This document shows, piece after piece, positions 36,304 to 44,905 of a DNA stretch of 60,333 bases. The stretch is from Meridianimarinicoccus roseus (GTDB taxonomy: Bacteria; Pseudomonadota; Alphaproteobacteria; Rhodobacterales; Rhodobacteraceae), in contig NZ_QGKU01000051.1 of NCBI RefSeq assembly GCF_003172915.1, forward strand, positions 1-60,333. The letters are read 5' to 3'. Under the pieces are notes generated by a model. The model saw nothing but the letters and a program-made list of their open reading frames with translations, searched no databases and had not been told where the DNA came from. Numbering within the stretch: position 1 is the stretch's first letter; each line of letters opens with the position of its first letter. The translations under genes were made by a program, and so were the position numbers.

Positions 36304-37839
36304 GTGCGCGGCCCGCACAACATCTGGCGCCTGGTGCGGACCGGCGCGACCCTGGAGCGGACCGGGGCGATGGGGGCCGTGCTGGACGCCTTCAACGCGC
36401 CGCCGCATCTGCGTCTCGTGGCGCGCATCCTAGGCTGGCCGTTCAGCCCCTTGGGCCTCAAGGGCGACCCGGCGGTCCCGCCGGTGACACGGGCGCTGAC
36501 CGCGCTGGGGCCGGCCTACATTAAGTTCGGGCAGATCCTGTCGACCCGCCCCGACGTCGTCGGGAACGAGCTGGCGCGCCAGCTCAGCGTGCTGCAGGAC
36601 AAGTTGCCGCCCTTCCCGGTAGCCGAGGCCAAGGCCGAGGTCGCGCGCGAGTTGGGCATCGACGTGGACAGCGTGTTCTCGGAATTCTCAGAACCCGTGG
36701 CGGCGGCGTCGATCGCACAGGTCCATGCCGCGCGCATCGCCACCACCAACGAGAAGGTGGCGGTAAAGGTGCTGCGCCCCGGCATCGAGAAGGCCTTCCG
36801 CAAGGACATCGACGCGTTCTACCTGACAGCGTCGGTCATCGACATGCTGGCACCATCGGCCCGGCGCTTGAGGCCGCTCGACGTGATCCGGCATTTCGAG
36901 GGCGTGGTGATGGGCGAGCTGGACCTGCGGCTTGAATCCGCGTCGGCCGCGGAATTCGCGGCCACCACGGCGAAGGACCCGCAGTTCGGCGTGCCGTCGG
37001 TGCACTGGTTCCTGTCGGGTCGACGGGTGATGACGCTGGACTGGATCGACGGGCTGTCGGCCAACGACCTCGTGGCGCTGGATGCCGCCGGCCATGACCG
37101 GGCCGAACTGGGCACCCGCGTGCTGCAGCTGTTCCTGAAGCAGGCGCTGCGCGACGGGTTTTTCCATGCCGACATGCATCAGGGCAACCTGAAGATCGCC
37201 GCGAATGGCGACCTGATCGCGCTGGATTTCGGGATCATGGGGCGGATCGACGAATACACCCGCCGAGTCTATGCCGAGATCATCTACGGCTTCATCCGCA
37301 AGGATTACCGCCGCGTGGCCGAGGTGCATTTCGAGGCGGGCTACGTGCCCGCCGACCGCGACATCGATGAATTCGCGCGCGCGCTGCGCGCGGTGGGCGA
37401 GCCGATCTTCGGCATGGATGCCAGCCGGATCTCGATGGCGCGGCTGCTGAGCTATCTGTTCGAGGTGACAGAACGCTTCGGCATGGAGACCAGGACGGAG
37501 CTGATCCTGCTGCAGCGGACGATGGTCGTGGTCGAGGGCGTGGCGCGGTCGTTGAACCCGCATATCAACATATGGGATGCGGCCCGCCCGGTGGTCGAGG
37601 ATTACGTCACCAAGAATGTCGGCCCCCGGGCGGCGGCGCGGGATCTTCTGCGCACCGCGCGGGTGCTGTCGCGGTTTGGTCCGCGGCTGCCCGGGCTGGT
37701 GGAACAGGCGCTCAAGCAGCAGGGGCGGCCCGCGCCGCCGCCGCCGCGCCCGTCATGGAAGGCGCGCGGGCTTTGGGCCGGGGCTGGGGCCGTGGTCGCC
37801 TTCGGGATTGCCGGGGTACTGGAGCTGTTCGTTCTCTGA
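36304..37839 (+). CDS. ubiB: UbiB-type ABC1 kinase-like protein of ubiquinone synthesis
   Basis: 511 residues with a GTG start directly after ubiE. IKFGQILSTRPDVVGNELARQ is the conserved KxGQ motif, AAASIAQVHAAR the Ala-rich nucleotide loop, KVLRPGIEKAFRKD the following block, FFHADMHQGNLKI the catalytic loop and ALDFGIMGRID the metal-binding DFG-like site. One hydrophobic helix lies at the C-terminus (LWAGAGAVVAFGIAGVLEL), anchoring it in the membrane. It is needed for ubiquinone formation or extraction. The last 87 bp overlap the convergent kinase gene. Confidence 0.96.
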   Translation: MRGPHNIWRLVRTGATLERTGAMGAVLDAFNAPPHLRLVARILGWPFSPLGLKGDPAVPPVTRALTALGPAYIKFGQILSTRPDVVGNELARQLSVLQDKLPPFPVAEAKAEVARELGIDVDSVFSEFSEPVAAASIAQVHAARIATTNEKVAVKVLRPGIEKAFRKDIDAFYLTASVIDMLAPSARRLRPLDVIRHFEGVVMGELDLRLESASAAEFAATTAKDPQFGVPSVHWFLSGRRVMTLDWIDGLSANDLVALDAAGHDRAELGTRVLQLFLKQALRDGFFHADMHQGNLKIAANGDLIALDFGIMGRIDEYTRRVYAEIIYGFIRKDYRRVAEVHFEAGYVPADRDIDEFARALRAVGEPIFGMDASRISMARLLSYLFEVTERFGMETRTELILLQRTMVVVEGVARSLNPHINIWDAARPVVEDYVTKNVGPRAAARDLLRTARVLSRFGPRLPGLVEQALKQQGRPAPPPPRPSWKARGLWAGAGAVVAFGIAGVLELFVL

Positions 37840-38730
37840 TCCGGTCAGGGCCCGCAGCGCGGCGCATTCCGCGCGCAGGGCCGGGGCGTAGGCGGTGTCG
37901 CCGCGCTCCAGTCGCCACAGGCAGTGGCCGATCATCTCGGCGTGGAAGGCGGCGGCGCGGTGCGCCAGCCGCGCGGATGCCGCCGGATCGCCATAGGCGT
38001 GCAGAAAGCTCTCCCGGTCTTCGCGCGACAGGGGCGGCAGGCCGTGGATCACTTGCATCGCGGGAGACAGCGCCAGCGCGAGGTCGCGGCAAGGCTCACC
38101 CAGCCGTGCGCATTGCCAGTCGATCAGCGCCGGGCCCGTCGCGGTTCGGATCACGTTGCCCGGCACTGGATCGCCATGCAGGAGCGCCCTTGCTCTGGGG
38201 GGCGGCAACATGGCGGCTGCCCTTATGGCCCCGACCAGGTGGTCCGTTCCGGAGGTCGCGGCGAGGTGCCGACAAGCCCTGTCGATCAACGCCGGCACGG
38301 GGCCGGCATCGCGCGGAAGGCGACCGGGATGCGGCACGGGCAAGGCATGGAGGCGGGCCAGCAGGCGTGCCAGCGCTGCGTCGGGCGCCGGGCAGGCGCG
38401 GCCTGTGAGGTGGCGGTAGATGAGGCAGGCCTCGGGCCCATGGCGGAAGAAGACCAGCGGCGCCGCGCTGATGCGATAGGGCGCGAGGCGCAACATGACC
38501 GCGTGTTCGACGTCGGGCCGGATCGGGAACAGCCGCGCGCCTGTCTGCTGGCGGGCAAGTTTGACCACCAACGCCCCTGTTCGGTCCGTCAGGAGGTAGC
38601 TGCGCGCGCTGCGCCCGCCCTCCAGCGTCTGCCAGCGCGCGCGTGGCTGCGATCCGGTCGCGGCGGCGACCCGAAACCGCAGGCGTGGTGGCAGCGGTGA
38701 GGGCCCCCGCCGGGGAGTTTCGCTGTCCAT
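37753..38730 (-). CDS. Aminoglycoside phosphotransferase/choline kinase-fold protein
   Basis: 325 residues. ALLHGDPVPGNVIRT is the catalytic HGDxxxxN loop and ALIDWQCARLGEPCRDLALAL the following IDW-E--G-P--DLA metal-binding block of the APH/ChoK superfamily. The N-lobe has ALVVKLARQ with the ATP-binding Lys. The substrate (a sugar, choline-like or amino alcohol) cannot be told. The C-terminal 29 codons overlap the end of ubiB on the other strand; the tail past ENEQLQYPG is probably not conserved. Confidence 0.85.
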   Translation of the reverse strand: MDSETPRRGPSPLPPRLRFRVAAATGSQPRARWQTLEGGRSARSYLLTDRTGALVVKLARQQTGARLFPIRPDVEHAVMLRLAPYRISAAPLVFFRHGPEACLIYRHLTGRACPAPDAALARLLARLHALPVPHPGRLPRDAGPVPALIDRACRHLAATSGTDHLVGAIRAAAMLPPPRARALLHGDPVPGNVIRTATGPALIDWQCARLGEPCRDLALALSPAMQVIHGLPPLSREDRESFLHAYGDPAASARLAHRAAAFHAEMIGHCLWRLERGDTAYAPALRAECAALRALTGSENEQLQYPGNPEGDHGPSPGPKPARLP

Positions 38731-38850
38731 GAAGTGGCCCCCGGGGTCGGCTTCCGTGCCTCGCAGTTACGGGGCGCGCGCGTCAGGGGCAAGCCCCGCG
38801 GCGGATGGGCCGGTGCGGCAGGGGAGCGGGATGTGCGGCCGCCGCGCGTC

Positions 38851-39510
38851 TCAGCCGTCGCGCAAGGCGGTGATGCTGTCGGCGCTGACCGTAGTGCCGT
38901 TGTCGAGCACGATCATCGGCCCGTCGCTGCCGGACTGCACCTCGGTCACGCGGGCGTAGGTGCTGACCGGTCCGGTTTCGGTGCGCCCGCTCGCATTGCG
39001 GGTTTCGACGGCCAGCGCATAGGGACCGGCCAGAAGCTGGCCTCCGGTCGGCGATAGGCCATCCCATGCCAGTGGCCCCGGTCCGGTGACCGGCTGGCGA
39101 TAAAGCTCCTGCCCGCCGGTGTCCGATACGACCAGTTCGGCCGACACGGCGTCGACCGGCAGTTCGTAGTCCACCTGCACCGGCTGCCCGGCGAAGGTGA
39201 CCGGACCTTCGGTGCGGGCTTGCATCCCGACCCAATCCGCGTGCTGCGCCAGCCCGCCAAGGCTGCCGCCCGCGCCGAGCGAGCGTAGTAGATCGTTGGT
39301 CTGGACCTGCTGTTCGACGCCCGAGAAGGTCGCGAGCTGCACCGCGTAGTCTGCCGAATCGATCGGGTTGAGCGGGTCCTGGTTCTGCATCTGCACCGTC
39401 AGCATCTTCAGGAATGTGTCGAAATCCGAGGTCAGGGCACTGCTGGACTGTGCCGTCGTGGTGCTCGCGTCCGGCGCAGCGGTGGTCGGGGTCTGTGCGG
39501 TGATTTCCAT
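38851..39510 (-). CDS. flgD: Flagellar hook capping protein FlgD
   Basis: 219 residues. The N-terminal region TSDFDTFLKMLTVQMQNQDPLNPIDSADYAVQLATFSGVEQQVQTN is the diagnostic FlgD segment. The middle to C-terminal part (VDYELPVDAVSAELVVSDTG, then LAWDGLSPTGGQLLAGPYAL) is the FlgD Ig-like domain. It forms the scaffold on which the hook polymerises. Start ATG 39510. The gene follows fliK on the same strand, 13 bp away. Confidence 0.93.
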   Translation of the reverse strand: MEITAQTPTTAAPDASTTTAQSSSALTSDFDTFLKMLTVQMQNQDPLNPIDSADYAVQLATFSGVEQQVQTNDLLRSLGAGGSLGGLAQHADWVGMQARTEGPVTFAGQPVQVDYELPVDAVSAELVVSDTGGQELYRQPVTGPGPLAWDGLSPTGGQLLAGPYALAVETRNASGRTETGPVSTYARVTEVQSGSDGPMIVLDNGTTVSADSITALRDG

Positions 39511-39523
39511 ATGCGTTTCCTTT

Positions 39524-40720
39524 TCAGAGGCGCAGATCGAGGCTGGCGGATGCGGTGGCCGTCCCGCGGGCGGATGCCGCGGGCGCGACGGCATTGGGAC
39601 CGGGCGCGGGATGTGCTTGTGTGTCGGCGGCGCCGGGAGGCGTGCGGTCCGGGTCGCGGGTGCCGCGGTCCCGCGCCGACTGGCCGAAATCAAATGTCAC
39701 CTCGGCATAGCCGAGGTCGCGGAAATCCTGCTGAAGCTGGGCGATGTGCCGACGCAGAAGATCTTGCGTCTCGGGTCGCTCCGCTTGGATCGCGACGTGA
39801 ATCTGGCCGTCCGTGCCCGACAGGCTCAGCCGCACGCGGCCAAGCTCTTCGGGATTGAGCGCCACGTCCACGGTCCCGTCACGGCCCTGCCGTACCGCTT
39901 CAACCAGTTGCGGGCCGACCGATCTGGGCATGTCTGTCTTTGCGGCGTCGTGGCGGGCCGGGTCTGCGCGGGCCTGATCCGCCCTGAGCGGGTCGGCTGG
40001 TCGCAGCTCCGCATCGTCGGGAACCATGTCCTCCAGCGCCATCTCGCCGCTTGGCGTCTGCGCGGGCGGCTGGATCTGTGGCGCGGGGGCGGGATTCACC
40101 GTGCCACAGATCGCGGGTGCGGCGGCCTTCGATTCCGCAGTGGCCGTGTCGCCGCGGCGGAGCGTTTGCGCTTCGGTGGGGCGCCGCGGTGCGTCCTGCG
40201 CCGGGACGCCTCCCCCGGCCGTCAGCGCCTGCAGCGCGGGGTCGGGGGTGGCATGGCGCGTCTGCTCGGCACCAGTCTGGGCGGTTCTTGCTGTATCGGC
40301 AGTATTGGGGGCGCGGTCGGCGCGCGTGGTCTGCATTTCGGATGGCACGTCCTTCGGCGGGGCGGAACCGGGCGCTGCCGTGGGCGATGGCGCCGCCAGG
40401 GCCGGTGCAGCCGACGTAACGGGCGGCGCTGCCGTGTCGTCCGGCACAAACGCTGCTGTTGGCACAACGATCTGCGCCGAACCGGTGCCCCGCGTGCCCG
40501 CGTCGGGCTGTGGTGTGCCGGGCAGCGCGGCGCGCGGCAGCACAGCCTCGGTCGATGGTGCGGTCGCGAGAAATGCCAGACCGAAATCAGCGTCTTGCGT
40601 TGGTGGCTCGGACCCCGTTTCCGGCGCGTTCGCTTTTACGGCGGCCGGGCCGGCGCCGGACAGCGCGGTGGCGGGGCCTTTGCTCGGCCGGGGTGCGGGC
40701 ATGATCTGGTCGGGCGTCAT
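39524..40720 (-). CDS. fliK: Flagellar hook-length control protein FliK
   Basis: 398 residues. A long Ala/Pro/Thr-rich disordered N-terminal region is followed near residue 275 by GRDGTVDVALNPEELGRVRLSLS and VAIQAERPETQDLLRRHIAQLQQDFRDLG. That is the Flg_hook (FliK C-terminal) domain, with the conserved LxPExLG motif and the L-R-xxxxLxxxLxxxG pattern. FliK measures hook length and switches export specificity. I choose ATG 40720 with GGAGAG upstream; a GTG at 40750 is possible. Divergent from the flgJ-like operon across a promoter region with TTAC repeats. Confidence 0.9.
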   Translation of the reverse strand: MTPDQIMPAPRPSKGPATALSGAGPAAVKANAPETGSEPPTQDADFGLAFLATAPSTEAVLPRAALPGTPQPDAGTRGTGSAQIVVPTAAFVPDDTAAPPVTSAAPALAAPSPTAAPGSAPPKDVPSEMQTTRADRAPNTADTARTAQTGAEQTRHATPDPALQALTAGGGVPAQDAPRRPTEAQTLRRGDTATAESKAAAPAICGTVNPAPAPQIQPPAQTPSGEMALEDMVPDDAELRPADPLRADQARADPARHDAAKTDMPRSVGPQLVEAVRQGRDGTVDVALNPEELGRVRLSLSGTDGQIHVAIQAERPETQDLLRRHIAQLQQDFRDLGYAEVTFDFGQSARDRGTRDPDRTPPGAADTQAHPAPGPNAVAPAASARGTATASASLDLRL

Positions 40721-40765
40721 CGGCGGCTCTCCGGGATTCTGTGCCGCCACAATCGCGCAACAGCC

Positions 40766-40780
40766 TTACCGAATGTTTAC
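40766..40780. promoter_or_regulatory. CtrA-like direct repeat TTAC-N7-TTAC
   Basis: TTACCGAATGTTTAC lies between the divergent fliK and flgJ-like starts. The half-sites are 11 bp apart, as in CtrA boxes (TTAA-N7-TTAA), with one degenerate base in each. CtrA controls flagellar genes in Rhodobacterales, so the location fits. Confidence 0.4.
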
Positions 40781-40829
40781 CGCCGGTCCGCGATGCTGCC
40801 CGCGACACCCCAGACCAAGGAGACGTTTC

Positions 40830-41108
40830 ATGCAGCCTGTCACACCCATGCCGCTGTCAGCCCACAGGCCCACGCCACCCGACCCTGATGCGCGGCTTCA
40901 CGCTGTGGCGCGCAAGCTCGAATCTCAGTTCCTGTCCGAAATGCTACGCCATGCGGGGCTGGGCGCGACCGAAACCGAGTTCTCGGGCGGGATCGGCGAG
41001 GAGCAGTTCGGATCGTTCCTGCGGGAACAGCAGGCGGCCGGCATGGTGCGCGCGGGTGGCATCGGCCTTGCCGAATCGATCTATCACGCCCTGAAGGCGC
41101 GGCCATGA
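40830..41108 (+). CDS. Rod-binding protein, FlgJ N-terminal-domain type
   Basis: 92 residues. LHAVARKLESQFLSEMLRHAGL then FSGGIGEEQFGSFLREQQAAGMVRAGGIGLAESIYHAL matches the FlgJ rod-binding domain without the peptidoglycan hydrolase domain, the usual alphaproteobacterial form. AAGGAG lies eight bases before ATG 40830. It overlaps the flgN-like gene by four bases (ATGATG). Confidence 0.88.
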   Translation: MQPVTPMPLSAHRPTPPDPDARLHAVARKLESQFLSEMLRHAGLGATETEFSGGIGEEQFGSFLREQQAAGMVRAGGIGLAESIYHALKARP

Positions 41109-41452
41109 TGTCATGGGCGGACGGTGCCGCGCAGGATCTGTCAGATCTGCTGACACGCGAACGGGCCTGCCTGATCGGCGGCCGGTTCGAAGAGATCGCG
41201 GAGCTTGGCCAGCGCAAGGCGGCTCTTCTGGAAAACCTCGCCGCCCGTCCCGGGGAGGCTGCGGCACTCGCAGATCTGCTTGCGCGGGCACGGGCGAACC
41301 AGCGACTTGCGGCTGCGGCTGCGGCGGGGCTGCGGGCTGCGATCCGCCGTCTGGGAGAAGTGGAACGGCTCGGCTCCGGCGCGGGGCACTACGATCGGAC
41401 CGGCAGCCGGGTGCCTGTGGCGGGCGGCCAGCGGGTCTTGCGCCGACTCTGA
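41105..41452 (+). CDS. FlgN-like flagellar chaperone
   Basis: 115 residues, almost entirely helical. LSDLLTRERACLIGGRFEEIAELGQRKAALLENL resembles the N-terminal helix pair of FlgN-type export chaperones (an L-x-x-E repeat ending in a K/R-x-x-L-L-x-x-L). These hold the hook-filament junction proteins FlgK and FlgL. Overlap with the flgJ-like gene and position before flagellin support the call. Sequence identity in this family is low, so it rests partly on context. Confidence 0.65.
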   Translation: MMSWADGAAQDLSDLLTRERACLIGGRFEEIAELGQRKAALLENLAARPGEAAALADLLARARANQRLAAAAAAGLRAAIRRLGEVERLGSGAGHYDRTGSRVPVAGGQRVLRRL

Positions 41453-41499
41453 CCGGGAAGCTTGTTTTGGCTAAAATGCAATGTAATCAGGCATGTCCA

Positions 41500-41514
41500 T
41501 TAGCGCTCCCTTAG
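41500..41514. promoter_or_regulatory. TTAG-N7-TTAG repeat upstream of flagellin (degenerate CtrA-like)
   Basis: TTAGCGCTCCCTTAG has the TTA-N8-TTA core and 11-bp spacing of CtrA boxes. It lies 148 bp upstream of the flagellin start in the only sizeable gap of this operon. Confidence 0.35.
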
Positions 41515-41598
41515 GAACTTGCCTGCTAGCACGAAGAGGCATTCGGAAGGATGGCGCGGGCCAGTTGGGCCACCGCAGATGTCAGAACGGCAAGCATG

Positions 41599-41614
41599 CC
41601 GCGCCGCTGCGCGG
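41599..41614 (+). promoter_or_regulatory. Hairpin in the flagellin 5' leader
   Basis: CCGCGC-CGCT-GCGCGG is a six-base stem with a tetraloop ending 47 bases before the flagellin ATG. In Caulobacter FlbT binds the flagellin leader RNA and a structured leader is needed; flbT is encoded downstream here. Confidence 0.4.
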
Positions 41615-41661
41615 TTCATTCACAACGGTGCAAAAGCACCTGAGCACAGGATAGAAAAGAC

Positions 41662-42873
41662 ATGTCCAGCATTCTGACGAACTCCAGCGCTATGGTCGCG
41701 CTTCAAACGCTCAAGGGCATCAACTCGGGCCTCGAGAAGACGCAGAGCGAGATCGCGACCGGAAAGTCGGTCGCCAACGCCAAGGACAATTCCGCGGTCT
41801 GGGCGATTTCCAAGGTGATGGAGTCCGACGTGAGCGGGTTCAAGTCGATCTCGGACAGCCTGTCCCTTGGCGAGTCGACCGTCGCAGTGGCGCAGCAGGC
41901 TGCGGAGACGATCACAGATCTGCTGATCCAGGTGAAGGAGAAGGTCACGGCGGCGACTGGCGACAACGTTGACCGGACGAAGCTTAACAGCGATGTGACA
42001 GCGCTGAAGGAGCAGATCGCATCGGTTGTCAGCGCCGCTCAGTTCAACGGTCTGAACCTTGTCGACGGCGCTACCGCGAACACCGACGTTCTGTCCTCGC
42101 TGGACCGCGACTCCTCCGGGAACGTGACTGCATCCTATATTTCGGTGTCCGGTCAGGACCTGTCCACTGGCGGCTACACGGCTAAGGCTGCATTTACCGG
42201 CACCACGGGCGTCGCGGCGGATGATGCCGACGCCTTCGGTTTCTCGCTCGACGGGACCGGCGGTACTGCGGACAGCGGCACGGTCGTGATCGCTGATCCG
42301 ACCTATGCGGCGGGCGACAAGATCACGATGCGCATCGGCGAAAGCGAAGTCAGCTACACGGTCACGGCCGAGGATGTGGCCGCGACGACCACCGCCGACA
42401 TCATCGCGGTCGGGCTCAAGAGTGCGATCGAGGCCAGCGGCGAGAACGTCACCGTCGACTACAACAGCGCGGTCGCTGGGACGCTTGTCATCACAAATGC
42501 CGGAACCGAGTCCGTTCAGATCGGCGGGCAGTTTACCAACGCCGGTTCGGGCGGCCTTGGTGCGCTGGCCAGCCTCGATGTGAGTTCGCTGGCGAACGCT
42601 CAGGCTGCACTGGCGTCGATCGAGACGCTGACCCAGACGGCGATCGATGCGGCAGCGGCCTTCGGCTCGGACGCCAAGCAGATCGAAATCCAGTCGAGCT
42701 TCGTGTCGAAACTGACCGACACTCTCAAGACCGGCATCGGGTCCATGGTGGACGCGAACATGGAAGAAGCTTCCGCGCGTCTGCAGGCGCTGCAGGTCCA
42801 GCAGCAGCTGGGCATCCAGGCCCTTTCCATCGCGAACCAGGCACCACAGAGCGTGCTGTCGTTGTTCCGGTAA
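41662..42873 (+). CDS. fliC: Flagellin
   Basis: 403 residues. The N-terminal D0/D1 helices (SAMVALQTLKGINSGLEKTQ, SEIATGKSVANAKDNSAVWAIS) and C-terminal partner (MEEASARLQALQVQQQLGIQ, ending QSVLSLFR) are those of Rhodobacterales flagellin. The variable D2/D3 part in the middle is Thr/Ala/Gly/Asp-rich, as expected for a surface-exposed region. It is secreted by the flagellar export system without a signal peptide. A hairpin follows the gene, and flaF and flbT, which regulate flagellin production, come next. Confidence 0.97.
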   Translation: MSSILTNSSAMVALQTLKGINSGLEKTQSEIATGKSVANAKDNSAVWAISKVMESDVSGFKSISDSLSLGESTVAVAQQAAETITDLLIQVKEKVTAATGDNVDRTKLNSDVTALKEQIASVVSAAQFNGLNLVDGATANTDVLSSLDRDSSGNVTASYISVSGQDLSTGGYTAKAAFTGTTGVAADDADAFGFSLDGTGGTADSGTVVIADPTYAAGDKITMRIGESEVSYTVTAEDVAATTTADIIAVGLKSAIEASGENVTVDYNSAVAGTLVITNAGTESVQIGGQFTNAGSGGLGALASLDVSSLANAQAALASIETLTQTAIDAAAAFGSDAKQIEIQSSFVSKLTDTLKTGIGSMVDANMEEASARLQALQVQQQLGIQALSIANQAPQSVLSLFR

Positions 42874-42885
42874 GCGGAAACAAGG

Positions 42886-42913
42886 CCGGCGGCGCCCTGA
42901 AAGGCGCCGCTGG
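42886..42913 (+). promoter_or_regulatory. Hairpin between flagellin and flaF
   Basis: GCGGCGCC-CTGAAA-GGCGCCGC (8 bp perfect, about 11 bp with a wobble pair) starts 13 bases after the flagellin stop. No T-run follows. It may stabilise the abundant flagellin message or limit read-through into flaF. Confidence 0.55.
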
Positions 42914-42968
42914 ACGCGCCACCACTGGGCCGTGAAACGGCAAGAGCAGGACCAAGGAAGGATAAGCA

Positions 42969-43346
42969 GTGAGTGTCATCGAGCGGGCCCGAACGGCCTA
43001 CGATCCCGCAAACCAGGCCGTCAGAAGCCCACGCAGCACGGAATACGAAGCCTTCGCACGGGTGACCCGCAGTCTCAGCCAGGCAGCAAGGGCCTCGGGT
43101 GGTGCGACCGCAGACCTTGCTCGCGCTGTGCACGAGAACCGGCGACTTTGGACCGTGCTGGCCGCGGACGTCGCCGACCCGTCCAACGGCCTCGCGCCCG
43201 ATACGCGGGCGCGCCTGTTCTATCTTGCGGAATTCACGGTGCAGCAGAGCCGCAAGGTGCTTCGCAAAGAGGCTTCGGCCGATATCCTTGTGGAGATCAA
43301 CACAGCTGTGATGGGAGGGCTGCGCACGTCAGCTGGCCCGGCATGA
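42969..43346 (+). CDS. flaF: Flagellar regulator FlaF
   Basis: 125 residues, GTG start. RARTAYDPANQAVRSPRSTEYEAFARVTRSL is the family N-terminus and HENRRLWTVLAADVADPSN the conserved helix, followed by ARLFYLAEFTVQQSRKVL. FlaF assists flagellin synthesis and secretion and opposes FlbT. It overlaps flbT by four bases. Confidence 0.92.
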   Translation: MSVIERARTAYDPANQAVRSPRSTEYEAFARVTRSLSQAARASGGATADLARAVHENRRLWTVLAADVADPSNGLAPDTRARLFYLAEFTVQQSRKVLRKEASADILVEINTAVMGGLRTSAGPA

Positions 43347-43747
43347 CCGGCCTTGTGCTCAAGCTCGGTCCGGGCGAGAGAATCCTCATCAACGGCGCGG
43401 TCATAGAGAACGGCGATCGCCGCAGTCGCCTGAATATTGTGTCGCCAAACGCACACATCCTGCGCCTCAGGGATGCGATCCACCCCGACGAGGTGACATC
43501 ACCCGTGCGGCGCGTGTGCTACCTCGCTCAACTGGTCCTCTCCGGCGACGCCGACCCCGACGAGGCACGGCGCCAGTTGCTGGTCGGGATCGAGCAACTG
43601 AGCCAGGTTTTCACCGATCGCGACAGCCGTCTGTTGCTTGCCGATGCGACGACCGCGGTGGCGGGATCCCAGTTCTATCCCGCGCTGAAGTCGTTGCGGG
43701 CACTTATGCCGCGGGAAGACCGGCTGCTAGCCGCCGGATCCGCGTGA
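43343..43747 (+). CDS. flbT: Flagellin post-transcriptional regulator FlbT
   Basis: 134 residues. LKLGPGERILINGAVIENGDRRSRLNI is the FlbT N-terminal signature, HILRLRDAI and VRRVCYLAQLVLSGD follow. FlbT binds flagellin mRNA and promotes its decay or, in some species, translation. The start overlaps the flaF stop (ATGA) and its stop overlaps the next ATG (TGATG), so the three genes are coupled. Confidence 0.95.
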   Translation: MTGLVLKLGPGERILINGAVIENGDRRSRLNIVSPNAHILRLRDAIHPDEVTSPVRRVCYLAQLVLSGDADPDEARRQLLVGIEQLSQVFTDRDSRLLLADATTAVAGSQFYPALKSLRALMPREDRLLAAGSA

Positions 43748-44586
43748 TGGCTTTTCAACCCACAATGCCGTTCGGCGGGACCGCGGGATGGAGTTTCCTG
43801 ACCCGGACGATGGAGACGCAGAAGGCCGCGATGCAGGCATCCCCCGTCGTGAAGCGCGACATGGACTATTTTCGCGCAAACATCGCGAAGGTCGGATCGG
43901 CCGAGGATCTGGTCAAGGACTACACGCTGCTCAAGGTCGCGTTGGGCGCGTTCGGGCTGCAGGAGGATCTTCCGAACAAGTTCTTTGTCCGCAAAGTTCT
44001 TGAGGAAGGTGTGTTCGACCAGACAAGCCTTGCAAACCGGCTGAGCGATCCGCGCTACGGTGCGTTTTCCAAGGCGTTCGGGTTCGGCGGTGCCGGCGTC
44101 CCGCGCACCGTTCTTTCGGGCTTCCCCGACGAGATACTCTCGGCCTACAGCGACCAGACCTTCGAGGTTGCGGTCGGCGACACGCAACCCGAGTTGCGGC
44201 TTGCGCTGGGACTGGAACGGGAACTGGACCGGGTGCTCAAAGGCGCGACTTCGGCCGACGCCCATTGGTTCGGCGTAATGGGCAGCCCGCCGTTGCGGAA
44301 TGTCTTCGAAACGGCGTTCGGCCTGCCGGAAAGCTTCGCCGCACTTGATATCGACCAGCAGCTGCGTGTTTTCCGCACGCGCGCCGACGCAATCTTCGGA
44401 GCTCCCGAGGTGGCGGATTTCGCGGCTCCCGAGATGCTCGAAGGGCTGCGCGATCGTTTTTTGCTTCTCACTGAACTGGACGGAGGAAGTGCAAACCTGG
44501 CGTCGACGCCGGTGCTCGGCCTGCTGTCGGGCGCGGCGGGCAGCATCGGAAGTGCGTCCGTTCTCTCGGCGCTCTACTCGGCTTGA
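43747..44586 (+). CDS. DUF1217 flagellar-locus protein
   Basis: 279 residues. RDMDYFRANIAKVGSAEDLVKDYTLLKVALGAFGL and FVRKVLEEGVFDQTSLANRLSDPRYG are the repeated DUF1217 blocks, found in alphaproteobacterial flagellar clusters, with a distinct C-terminal region here. Function is unknown; because its genes are co-transcribed with flagellar genes, a role in assembly or regulation is likely. The gene is followed by transposon debris, and it may be the last gene of the fliC-flaF-flbT operon. Confidence 0.85.
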   Translation: MAFQPTMPFGGTAGWSFLTRTMETQKAAMQASPVVKRDMDYFRANIAKVGSAEDLVKDYTLLKVALGAFGLQEDLPNKFFVRKVLEEGVFDQTSLANRLSDPRYGAFSKAFGFGGAGVPRTVLSGFPDEILSAYSDQTFEVAVGDTQPELRLALGLERELDRVLKGATSADAHWFGVMGSPPLRNVFETAFGLPESFAALDIDQQLRVFRTRADAIFGAPEVADFAAPEMLEGLRDRFLLLTELDGGSANLASTPVLGLLSGAAGSIGSASVLSALYSA

Positions 44587-44905
44587 TCCGGCGTCGACTT
44601 CGACGGCGGCGGCATTCGGCGCCCCGTCCCCGGACGGACAACGCCATTTCAGGTCAGGATCAAGGCAGGCGAGCATGTCGGCCTCACTTTCACCGATGAG
44701 AGTGGCGAGCTTCAGGTCTACGTGGGCAGAGCCTGTCAGTCACGTGACGCAGGAGACCCTTGGCTCCCTTCTGATCTGGCTGGGTGAAGGCTTGGGGGAT
44801 TGAGGCCTCACAACCACGTACTGAACCTTCGGCACGTGAGCGAGCGTATCCATAATCCAACGCAAGCGGGGGTCGTTTAGACCCTTGGGCGATGGGAAGA
44901 AGGTC

